Shown here one piece after another: positions 1 through 6,809 of a stretch of 21,163 bases of DNA. Numbering within the stretch: the first letter of the stretch is position 1; each line of letters opens with the position of its first letter. The stretch covers positions 1-21,163 of the forward strand of contig SVHQ01000013.1 of NCBI GenBank assembly GCA_015055785.1, written 5' to 3'. A program made the translations under genes and the position numbers. Source of the stretch: Clostridiales bacterium (GTDB lineage: Bacteria; Bacillota_A; Clostridia; Christensenellales; Borkfalkiaceae). Under the pieces are notes generated by a model that worked only from the letters and a program-made list of their open reading frames with translations, was not told the origin of the DNA and ran no database searches.

Positions 1-641
1 GTGTGCCTGTCGGGAAAGATTCTTTTTATCGCATCTCTCGCAACGTCCCTATTCGTATGCGTCGCTTTCTCAAAGTCAATCATATGTAAGATTCTTTTGA
101 GCATTGGCGAAATAGGTATCTTACGGACAATCTCTTTACGTCCTTTTCTTGTCTTTTCCGATATGCAGGTGATATACTGACCATCGTATTCCGCAGTTTT
201 CAATTCGCCTACGCGCATACCCGTATACATTAACAGTAACAGAGCGCTGTTTCCGTGATAATGAGGATGTTGCTTACAAAAGTCGATGATTTGCTTTTCT
301 TCGTCTTTTGTAAAGGCGCGTCCTTTTTTCACTTCGTAGTGATTGAGCACGATTTTACCCATCGGGTTCGTTAACTTAGGATAGTCACTCACGATAACGT
401 CAAACATCGCCGTCAGCATAACTTTCAGCTTTTGCGCCGTTCGGTTCTTGCCTTGATCAGCATAAGAGAAAAGCAAATCTTGCACCTCTTTACGGGTTAT
501 TTCCGCCAACGACATTTCCCCAAAGGCAGGAAGCAAGTTCACTCGAACGAGTTGTTCATAGCCCTTAAACGTGCTTTCTTTGACCGTTCGGGACTTCTCT
601 TTCAGCCACTCGGCAGCGTAATCCTTAAACAGCGGATGCAT
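1..641 (-). CDS. Tyrosine recombinase (phage/ICE-type integrase), 3' end cut by window edge
   Basis: Translating the minus strand from ATG 639-641 gives 213 codons with no stop before the left edge. Residues about 4-60 (FKDYAAEWLKEKSRTVKEST onward, then LPAFGEMSLAEITRKEVQDL) match the SAM-like core-binding domain of tyrosine recombinases. Residues about 105-213 begin the catalytic domain: LLLLMYTGMRVGEL carries the first catalytic Arg (R143), and SEKTRKGRKEIVRKIPIS is the beta-hairpin with the catalytic Lys region. The HxxR, second His/Trp and Tyr boxes would lie beyond the window, so completeness is unknown. An in-frame TGA at 645-647 fixes the ATG as the earliest start, and AGGA (649-652) lies 7 nt upstream of it. 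The gene overlaps a 37-codon ORF by 17 nt and follows a LexA-box promoter. It probably catalyses excision/integration of a mobile element whose body lies to the left or includes the neighbouring locus. Confidence 0.9.
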   Translation of the reverse strand, partial: MHPLFKDYAAEWLKEKSRTVKESTFKGYEQLVRVNLLPAFGEMSLAEITRKEVQDLLFSYADQGKNRTAQKLKVMLTAMFDVIVSDYPKLTNPMGKIVLNHYEVKKGRAFTKDEEKQIIDFCKQHPHYHGNSALLLLMYTGMRVGELKTAEYDGQYITCISEKTRKGRKEIVRKIPISPMLKRILHMIDFEKATHTNRDVARDAIKRIFPDRH

Positions 642-738
642 GTATCAATCCTGTTTCCCTATCTATACACTCTCTTTTTATGGACGAATCCACTGCCACA
701 CTTGAAACACATAGCAAACAAAACCGCTCTTGATTCAT
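625..738 (-). CDS. 37-codon ORF upstream of and overlapping the integrase
   Basis: A short ORF begins at ATG 736-738, right behind a strong ribosome site (AGGTG at 744-748, 5 nt spacing), and ends 17 nt inside the integrase gene in another frame. Its product starts MNQERFCLLC and ends ETGLIHASAV. I recognise no family. It contains one CxxC but no second Cys pair, and it is far shorter than typical excisionases. It is the first translatable ORF on the transcript expected from the 812-840 promoter, so it may act as a leader peptide that couples ribosomes to the integrase start. It could also be the remnant of a small gene. The good ribosome site and position support translation; function is unknown. 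Confidence 0.4.
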   Translation of the reverse strand: MNQERFCLLCVSSVAVDSSIKRECIDRETGLIHASAV

Positions 739-778
739 GCTATCACCTACCTTTTTTATTGATTTTTTGCCTGTTGAA

Positions 779-816
779 ATAATAAAAACACGAACAAATG
801 TTCGTGTTTTTATTAT
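779..816. repeat. 38-bp palindrome, also terminator-like, centred on the LexA box
   Basis: Arms 779-796 and 799-816 are perfect 18-bp inverted repeats around a 2-nt centre. The inner stem CACGAACA/TGTTCGTG is followed on both strands by TTTTTATTAT, so it resembles a bidirectional intrinsic terminator. It could stop read-through from the polysaccharide operon into the integrase. Its right end shares five of the six -10 hexamer bases (812-816). The LexA-binding core accounts for 14 bp of symmetry, so the extra 12 bp per side needs another explanation. Confidence 0.7.
791..804 (-). promoter_or_regulatory. LexA (DinR) SOS operator
   Basis: The 14-mer CGAACAAATGTTCG (reverse complement CGAACATTTGTTCG) fits the Gram-positive LexA/DinR box, CGAAC-4 nt-GTTCG. 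It covers about +1 to +14 of the integrase promoter, where bound repressor would block transcription. Inference: DNA damage relieves repression and induces the recombinase. Confidence 0.75.
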
Positions 817-840
817 ACTATTATGGGAAATATTTGTCAA
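812..840 (-). promoter_or_regulatory. Consensus sigma-A promoter for the integrase
   Basis: On the minus strand, TTGACA (835-840) is separated by exactly 17 bp from TATAAT (812-817), a perfect vegetative promoter. Transcription should start near position 805, about 67 nt upstream of the 37-codon ORF and about 165 nt upstream of the integrase ATG. Such a strong promoter would need tight repression for an integrase, which fits the LexA box lying over the start point. Confidence 0.85.
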
Positions 841-1080
841 GCGTTCGTTGATACTTTTTTTGTTTTTATTCTAAAAAATAAAACCGATATCTATTATTAA
901 TTTCTTTACGGCCACCCATGCATCAATCAACACCAATCTTAGTTTAGGCACTTAATTCCAACTATCCACCTATTATATACTTTGACCGCTTTGTTTTTTG
1001 ATTTTTGCTTAAAGCAACCATTATCGCTCTTTAAAAGCAATCCCTTTCACTCACGCGAATTTTGAGATAATACACTCTGA
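841..1080. other. Intergenic region between polysaccharide operon and integrase promoter
   Basis: This AT-rich stretch lies between the rmlB stop and the integrase promoter. I see no supported gene, tRNA or strong terminator. It contains a 13-nt palindrome TTGCTTAAAGCAA (1005-1017) whose stem is too tight for a convincing terminator. It also contains a minus-strand TATAAT (about 973-978) without a good -35. A 26-codon GTG-initiated minus-strand reading frame (near 870-948) matches nothing I know. Confidence 0.6.
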
Positions 1081-2031
1081 TTAAAAAAAATCTCTATACC
1101 ACTCTATCGTTTCTTTTAGCCCTTCAAAAAAGCCCCTTTGCGGTTTCCAACCAAGCTCTGAATGAATCTTATTACAATTCAAAGCGTATTTTTTATCGTG
1201 TCCTTTGCGATCTGTTACGAATGTGATTAAATCTTCTGATTTACCCAGTCTCTTTAATATTTCTTTAATCAGCGTAACATTGGGAAACAATGTTCCGCCG
1301 CCGACATTATAAACACTCCCCCAAGGAGCATTACGGACAATCATATCAATAGCGCGGCAATGGTCGTCAACATATATCCAATCCCTAACATTCAACCCAT
1401 CCCCATAAATCGGGAACAACTTATTGCTTAACGCATATTCAATTACTTTCGGTATCAGTTTTTCTGTATGTTGATACTTCCCGTAATTATTTGTCGAACG
1501 GCTAATAGACACCGATAACCCATATGTTCTAAAGTATGAAAGAACTAACATATCAGCCGCAGCCTTGCTTGCACTATACGGAGAACTTGGTTTCAATGGA
1601 GAATTTTCAGTGAATAGATCATTGTTATCTAACGGCAACTCCCCATACACCTCGTCCGTTGAAACTTGATGAAACCGTTTTATTCCATATTGCAAGCACA
1701 CATCAAGAAGCGTTTGCACCCCAAGAATATTTGTTTCAAGAAATATTCTTGGTTTTTCAATAGAACGGTCAACGTGGCTTTCAGCTGCAAAATTTACCAC
1801 AATGTCGGGAGTCTCGCTTTGAAAAATTCTCTCCATTGCTTGCCGATCACAAATATTTGCTTTATAAAAATTGAATTTATCGCAATCTTTTATTTCTTTA
1901 AGCACAGAAATATTGGCTGCATAAGTCAAACAATCTATACCTATAACCGTGTCCTCGGTATAATTGTTAAGCCAATATTTTGTAAAATTTGCACCAATAA
2001 ATCCAGCGCAACCAGTTATTAAAATTCTCAT
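1081..2031 (-). CDS. rmlB: dTDP-glucose 4,6-dehydratase
   Basis: This 316-residue extended short-chain dehydrogenase converts dTDP-glucose to dTDP-4-keto-6-deoxyglucose, the precursor of dTDP-L-rhamnose and other deoxysugars, in the cytosol. It shows the N-terminal NAD site GCAGFIG (7-13), NFAAESHVDRS (80-90), the dehydratase-specific STDEVYG (124-130) with D126 and E127, the catalytic YSASK (Y152, K156), and a sugar-binding section ending in GHDKKYALN. These separate it from plain 4-epimerases, which lack the DE pair. Length is normal for the family, slightly short of Gram-negative RfbB. It starts 18 nt after the acetyltransferase stop, with only a weak ribosome site. It is the last gene of the operon. 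The usual partners rmlA, rmlC and rmlD are not in the window, so it may serve another dTDP-deoxysugar or depend on distant genes. Confidence 0.93.
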   Translation of the reverse strand: MRILITGCAGFIGANFTKYWLNNYTEDTVIGIDCLTYAANISVLKEIKDCDKFNFYKANICDRQAMERIFQSETPDIVVNFAAESHVDRSIEKPRIFLETNILGVQTLLDVCLQYGIKRFHQVSTDEVYGELPLDNNDLFTENSPLKPSSPYSASKAAADMLVLSYFRTYGLSVSISRSTNNYGKYQHTEKLIPKVIEYALSNKLFPIYGDGLNVRDWIYVDDHCRAIDMIVRNAPWGSVYNVGGGTLFPNVTLIKEILKRLGKSEDLITFVTDRKGHDKKYALNCNKIHSELGWKPQRGFFEGLKETIEWYRDFF

Positions 2032-2049
2032 TTTTACTATATCTTTGGT

Positions 2050-2592
2050 TTATACCTTATTGCAAACGTATTCGTCTGTTGCTCCTTCGCGAGCAATAAT
2101 TCTTGCTGGATTGCCAACAACTACGGAATGGTCTGGAACATCAAAATTAACAAAAGTATTAGGCGCTATTAAAACGTCTGTCCCTATAGTTACTCGACCC
2201 ACAATTACAGCATTTGTTCCAATCCAAACATTATCGGAAATAGTCGGTACTCCTTGCCTTTTACCACGATTTTCCTGACCAATTGTCACCCCCGTTGCAA
2301 TATTAACGTTTTTCCCAATGATAACATTTGGATTTATAATGATTCTTCCATAGTGTCCAATATAAAATCCCTCTCCTATGTTTACAGTATGAGGAATTTG
2401 AATTAACGTCTTTTCTTGTAGCTTCTTTAATCGCCAACGATAAAACAAACGAGAAATCTTATTTTTCGCCGAAGAACATTTTCTCAACGCCAGCAAATAT
2501 TTAATCTGCGGAGGACGAGCCAACCTTTGACGAAAAGTTTCTTTTTCTCTTCCATAATATCTATATAAATCTTTTTTAAAAATTTTATTCAT
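2050..2592 (-). CDS. Hexapeptide-repeat (LbetaH) O-acetyltransferase, serine-acetyltransferase-like
   Basis: This 180-residue protein has a short basic N-terminal helical part (1-65). From about 66 on it has left-handed beta-helix repeats of the [IV]G-x4 kind: VNIGEGFYIGH, VIIGKNVNIATGVTIGQ, PTISDNVWIGTNAVIVGRVTIG. It closes with the typical NPARII (161-166). H80 in YIGHYG and the GVTIGQ segment correspond to the CysE-type acceptor/acetyl-CoA region. CysE proper is longer, with an N-terminal helical domain, and acetylates serine. The context between sugar genes argues for acetyl-CoA-dependent O-acetylation of a sugar in the polysaccharide, as with colanic-acid or NeuO-type enzymes. AAAGGGAAAA precedes the ATG. 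It lies 24 nt after the preceding nucleotidyltransferase gene and 18 nt before rmlB. The exact acceptor cannot be read from sequence. Confidence 0.88.
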   Translation of the reverse strand: MNKIFKKDLYRYYGREKETFRQRLARPPQIKYLLALRKCSSAKNKISRLFYRWRLKKLQEKTLIQIPHTVNIGEGFYIGHYGRIIINPNVIIGKNVNIATGVTIGQENRGKRQGVPTISDNVWIGTNAVIVGRVTIGTDVLIAPNTFVNFDVPDHSVVVGNPARIIAREGATDEYVCNKV

Positions 2593-2616
2593 TTTTCCCT
2601 TTACTTTTTAAGATTA

Positions 2617-3783
2617 TTACAATCCTAATTTTTTTATAAATTCTTTTTGAGCATGCCGTTGTTTCTTGTCAATTTTAGAAACCATTGCAATTTCTCTCGT
2701 TGCATTTTTATTCGTTTCTTTTACAAATAAAATCTTACCCCATCTCCTAACGAGATAAAAGGGATATAGTATCGGATATTTTTTTAAAGACGGATATTTA
2801 ATCGCTAAACTCTTATATGAAGGGAAAAGACGAGAGAACAGATATTTGCCTTTCCCGCCCCTTTTCGTTTGCTGCGTCAATACCCTATTCCCCATGGTCC
2901 CATAGACGCCACCGCGAAAGATATATTCCGCCATCTGTTTCGTCAATTCGTTGTGCTCGGCGTTCTGCCCCCAAACGAGACTTAATTGTCTGACAACCCG
3001 CTCAAAGCGTTCAACCTTTGCAATTTTCAAAAAGACATCCGTTTCTTTTCTCAAATCCAAAACTCTATATAATACCCATAGATCCACGAATGGTTTAATC
3101 CCACAGCCACCATATTCAAAATGCTTAATCATATGCGTAATATGATAAACATAAAGCACCTCATCAGGTATTACATTATGAAATCCCAAATCTTTTTTTG
3201 GTTTTGCGTAAGACCAAATTTTCGATAAAATCTCTTTACCATATTTATCTCCTTCCGTCAAATCAAAGTGCAATTCCAAATGCATCCCACTAACGGAAAA
3301 CAACGAAATATCATGGGATGACTCCACCTCATCACTTGTAAATCCCAACTTCCTCTTTAAAATTTGTATCGCATTCGTTACATCTTTTCTCTTCACTAAA
3401 ATATCGATATCGCAGCTCGTACGCATCCAAGGTTCAGGATAATATTGCCTTACTACTGCTCCTTTTAATGGAATAAACGGGATTTTCTCTTTTTCAAACA
3501 CCTCACAAACACGGTCCAATTCATACTGCAATTGTTCATAACGATACACTGCCATATTCCGTTCTTTCAAAAAACGTTTTTGAGCTTCAGAACCATCAAG
3601 CAACAGCCCGTTCTTATCCAAAGCATCGCCAACCAAATGAGCCAAATCATGCCGTTTGGAAAGATTATAAAGACCTTTCAAGACATCTTCTGTTATTAAA
3701 TTTTTATCAGATTCGCAAAGTTCTGCACTATTAACCTCAAAACGCAACAATGCGAATAATATTCTTATCAGATCTTTATCCAT
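2617..3783 (-). CDS. Uncharacterised nucleotidyltransferase-family protein (NTP_transf_5 type)
   Basis: From ATG 3781-3783 the product has 388 residues. A TTG start 11 codons upstream would overlap the Fkp gene; I prefer the ATG, which has AAAAGGA just before it. The segment IPFIPLKGAVVRQYYPEPWM followed by RTSCDIDILV (about 102-130) is the hallmark of the uncharacterised nucleotidyltransferase family: the KG loop and the metal-binding D125-x-D127 of the polymerase-beta fold. The C-terminal part (about 230-330) is helical and aromatic-rich, with a basic lysine-rich tail. Members are common in capsule and exopolysaccharide clusters, but no biochemical role is established. Position directly behind Fkp suggests a polysaccharide-linked role, such as nucleotide or phosphate-ester transfer to a sugar or lipid acceptor; that is inference only. 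No signal peptide or membrane helix is evident. Confidence 0.8.
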   Translation of the reverse strand: MDKDLIRILFALLRFEVNSAELCESDKNLITEDVLKGLYNLSKRHDLAHLVGDALDKNGLLLDGSEAQKRFLKERNMAVYRYEQLQYELDRVCEVFEKEKIPFIPLKGAVVRQYYPEPWMRTSCDIDILVKRKDVTNAIQILKRKLGFTSDEVESSHDISLFSVSGMHLELHFDLTEGDKYGKEILSKIWSYAKPKKDLGFHNVIPDEVLYVYHITHMIKHFEYGGCGIKPFVDLWVLYRVLDLRKETDVFLKIAKVERFERVVRQLSLVWGQNAEHNELTKQMAEYIFRGGVYGTMGNRVLTQQTKRGGKGKYLFSRLFPSYKSLAIKYPSLKKYPILYPFYLVRRWGKILFVKETNKNATREIAMVSKIDKKQRHAQKEFIKKLGL

Positions 3784-3794
3784 TTTTCCTTTTA

Positions 3795-6791
3795 TTATAA
3801 GATGGTTGTATCCCAAATATCCACGTCATTGTCTTCAAAAACTGCCTTTAATCGTTGGTGCACCACTTCTTTGGACACACCTTTTTTAAGAATAACTTGC
3901 AAAAATCCACCGCCACCAGCGCCGCATACAAGTCTACCATCGATAAATCCTTCAATGCTCGTAAAAATATAATCTATCAGCGTATTAGAGCTCCCTTTAT
4001 CAATTTTCTTGGATAACTCCCAATGCCGATCCAACAATTTCGCAAAAGCATCTATGTCCCCTTTTTCCAATTCTGTACGCATCAACGTCGCTACTTTTTG
4101 TATTTCACCCAACGCATATACAGAATCTTGCTCGTTGCCAATATATCTACCCACAACGTCCCGCAATAAATTTCTCGCCAAACGTCTTTGCCCCGTATAA
4201 ATCAAGACAAAACGTTCGTTCAACTCTTGTTTTGTCCATTCGGAAATGGTTACGGATTCCACAACGATTTTTTGTTCAATGCCTGCCTTCGTCGTAATAT
4301 ACTTGATCCCTTCCGCAACGCCGCCCACCTGGTCCTGCCAACCTCCGCCTGTGGACATAATTTGTTCCATGCACAGCACGTGCGAATATAAATCGGACTG
4401 AGTATATTCAATGCCCATGAACTCAAAAATTGCTTTTACGCAAGCTGCCGATAAAATACTGCTTGTGCCAAGTCCACTGCCCTTAGGAACGCCCGTCACT
4501 TCGCTTTGCATCGAAAATCCGCCGCCTAAACGAGTTAAAATCTCGTCTAAATTTCCGCCTTTTTGCGGAATAATACCACACGCTAACAAAGCCGCTTTTT
4601 GTAATGCAAACGAATCGTAAGGATCACCTGTCGCCTGCAAGTCTTCAATTCGATCAAACTCCCCATGCACATCCATGTCGCGGCTATCAAAAACAATTTT
4701 CTTTTCTTTGATTTTTTTGAGTGTTACCGTAACAGGCTTTTCACCATTTAATAAAATGGCAGCATTTAATACAGTTCCACCATTTTCATTACAATACGGC
4801 GGAGTATCACTCCAACCGCCACCCCAATTCACGCGCAATGGCAATTTTACTTCGTGGACGGATTTTGCAATTTTGCAAGTGTTATTATATTGTAATTCGC
4901 CCAAACAATGTTCTAATATCGATTCTTGGATACATTTGAAGCTTGCCGCAATATGCTTGTCCCCTTCAAGTCCTCCCAAGGCTTTACCGATATAATAATG
5001 CAAACGCATTCTTTCAAAGCAATCCGATTTTTTAAGTCGTTTCTCCAACCATTCCTGTTGAATCGGCGTCAACTTTTTAGACTTCAATACTTCTTGCGCT
5101 TTGGACGCTGGCTTTTTCTCTCGAATATACTTCACAAGTCCATCCATACGGACAAGTTCTTGCATACGCTTATCCCACGCAATAATTGCCTTGGGATCGG
5201 CTTCATTAAACCCAGAGCAAAGGCTCTTTCTACTTGCATTTTTCCAAGCGATCACGTTCCCCTCGCCATTTGCAAGTGCATAAACGTTTAATGCCGCTTG
5301 AACTGCTTCCTGTATTGTATCGCAAGCTGGATATAAATTTGCGGTCCAAAGCGTACGGTTTTCGTCTTCCCACAAATCATTTTCTTCTATATTGTTAATA
5401 CGCAAAAAATCAGTAAGTGTTGTCGTCAAAAAGCCACAATTATCTTTCAGCTCTCCTTTCGGATTATCATCAGTCCCATAAATACGAACAACAAACTTAC
5501 CGTCCTTTTGCTTTAATCCGTGCAAAACGACATTAGACGGAATAGTTTCATCGTGAATATCAATATAAGAAAGCAATACGTTGTCGCCGATCGTTGCGCT
5601 GCGGTGCACATAACTGACTTCCAAATAACAATTTTTGCCAATCTTTGCTTTATTCGATAGTACGCTGTTATACGCCGCCGTATTGTCGCCAATACTACTC
5701 CCAATTTGATTTCCCCAGTCCAAAGCTTCATAAGCAACAATTTCAGAGTTCATCAAACGTAAAATTTCTTTTGTAGTTCCAAAATGAATGAATTTCGCAG
5801 GCGCTAAGCGCAACAACTTCATTCTATAAGGGCGTAAAGCCGCCCAAACAGCCGTCCGCTCTTCTTTCAGTTCATCACAAAATTTCCCTTCGGGCTTTTC
5901 CTTATAAAAATCTTCCAAGGTGGAATCGCTCGCCAAAGGATATATAAAATCCCCGTATAAAGACAAGCGAACATTTTCATTAACAAACCGTGCATATTTT
6001 TGCGCATCCAACTTTCCATTGGTAGAAATTAGAGAATACAACGACGAGAGCATATCCCCTGAAAAAATTACTGCGCCTGTATCGATATCGACTGCATTGC
6101 GTTCATTGAGCGCACCCTGTCTACGCAAAGATTCTACCGACTGCTTGTGCAAAAATTTCTTGACGTTACCATCATCACCAATTAAATACACCCCGTGGTT
6201 TTTACCTGTTTCAACGTCTTCCTTAAACGAAATTGCCGCCGCTCCTCTGCCACTATAATCCACTTGCAAAGGATTAAACAGCAATAACACGTCTCCCGAA
6301 AGCAATACCATCCCCTCGCGTATGCGAGAAGGCATACTGGACATAGCAATTATAAACTCATCAAATAACGTTGACAATCTTCCGTTTGGCAACATATGCG
6401 GAACAGGCGAAAATAATTTACCTAACGCAGAATACTGCGGTACACGCTTGGAATCCCCACCCGAATGAATAACAAGAATAGTAAGCCCTGAGAAATCCGC
6501 ACTACCCCTATGTTCGGCAATATAGCGGATAACGCCAAGTGTAGCACCACCGCTCCCCACTCTTTTCCCACCGTCATCAGGGATAACAGCAAAGTGCGTA
6601 CGCGTTGGCAAAAGCCCCGCCTTTTGACGTTCTTCGATTTGCATACGGAAAGAAACCGCTTGTCCTTCATTAGACGCAGTTAAAATCACATAATCCCAGC
6701 ATAAGAATCTTTCGCTAGTTAACGAGCGATTATAATCATCCCAAGTATCTTGGTATGATTGTGATAAAAATAATGACGTTAATTTATTCAT
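3795..6791 (-). CDS. fkp: Bifunctional L-fucokinase / L-fucose-1-phosphate guanylyltransferase
   Basis: This 998-residue protein is close to Bacteroides Fkp (about 950) and has the same order. The N-terminal pyrophosphorylase shows FAVIPDDGGKRVGSGGATLG (67-86) and HSGGDSKRVPQYSALGK (109-125). A central beta-helix section follows (about 364-425). The C-terminal GHMP kinase shows LRVNWGGGWSDTPPY (652-666), the ATP loop PKGSGLGTSSI (769-779), GGWQDQVGG (816-824) with the catalytic-Asp candidate D820, and CGAGGGGF (956-963). Known Fkp uses ATP to make fucose-1-phosphate, then GTP to make GDP-L-fucose. No gmd or fcl gene is present, so GDP-fucose appears to come from salvage of free fucose. The product would feed the GT11 transferase of the same operon. 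It starts 18 nt after the iron-sulfur gene. It appears intact, with no missing core motif. Substrate identity rests on homology and context. Confidence 0.9.
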   Translation of the reverse strand: MNKLTSLFLSQSYQDTWDDYNRSLTSERFLCWDYVILTASNEGQAVSFRMQIEERQKAGLLPTRTHFAVIPDDGGKRVGSGGATLGVIRYIAEHRGSADFSGLTILVIHSGGDSKRVPQYSALGKLFSPVPHMLPNGRLSTLFDEFIIAMSSMPSRIREGMVLLSGDVLLLFNPLQVDYSGRGAAAISFKEDVETGKNHGVYLIGDDGNVKKFLHKQSVESLRRQGALNERNAVDIDTGAVIFSGDMLSSLYSLISTNGKLDAQKYARFVNENVRLSLYGDFIYPLASDSTLEDFYKEKPEGKFCDELKEERTAVWAALRPYRMKLLRLAPAKFIHFGTTKEILRLMNSEIVAYEALDWGNQIGSSIGDNTAAYNSVLSNKAKIGKNCYLEVSYVHRSATIGDNVLLSYIDIHDETIPSNVVLHGLKQKDGKFVVRIYGTDDNPKGELKDNCGFLTTTLTDFLRINNIEENDLWEDENRTLWTANLYPACDTIQEAVQAALNVYALANGEGNVIAWKNASRKSLCSGFNEADPKAIIAWDKRMQELVRMDGLVKYIREKKPASKAQEVLKSKKLTPIQQEWLEKRLKKSDCFERMRLHYYIGKALGGLEGDKHIAASFKCIQESILEHCLGELQYNNTCKIAKSVHEVKLPLRVNWGGGWSDTPPYCNENGGTVLNAAILLNGEKPVTVTLKKIKEKKIVFDSRDMDVHGEFDRIEDLQATGDPYDSFALQKAALLACGIIPQKGGNLDEILTRLGGGFSMQSEVTGVPKGSGLGTSSILSAACVKAIFEFMGIEYTQSDLYSHVLCMEQIMSTGGGWQDQVGGVAEGIKYITTKAGIEQKIVVESVTISEWTKQELNERFVLIYTGQRRLARNLLRDVVGRYIGNEQDSVYALGEIQKVATLMRTELEKGDIDAFAKLLDRHWELSKKIDKGSSNTLIDYIFTSIEGFIDGRLVCGAGGGGFLQVILKKGVSKEVVHQRLKAVFEDNDVDIWDTTIL

Positions 6792-6809
6792 AAGTTGCTT
6801 GTTTATTCT

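Noticed and set aside
543..556. Second LexA-like site CGAACGAGTTGTTC inside the integrase gene
   Set aside because: The half-sites are 5 nt apart instead of 4, and it lies within coding sequence with no promoter nearby; probably chance.
432..782. Plus-strand 116-codon reading frame
   Set aside because: It is antisense to the integrase and its control region, has no recognisable domain, and the minus-strand frame has clear recombinase motifs.
870..948. 26-codon GTG-initiated minus-strand frame in the intergenic region
   Set aside because: No ribosome site at proper distance, very short, and no match to a family I know. It could be a gene remnant but cannot be supported.
1005..1017. TTGCTTAAAGCAA palindrome as the operon terminator
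   Set aside because: The stem would have at most 5 bp around a 3-nt loop, and no T-run follows on the transcribed strand.
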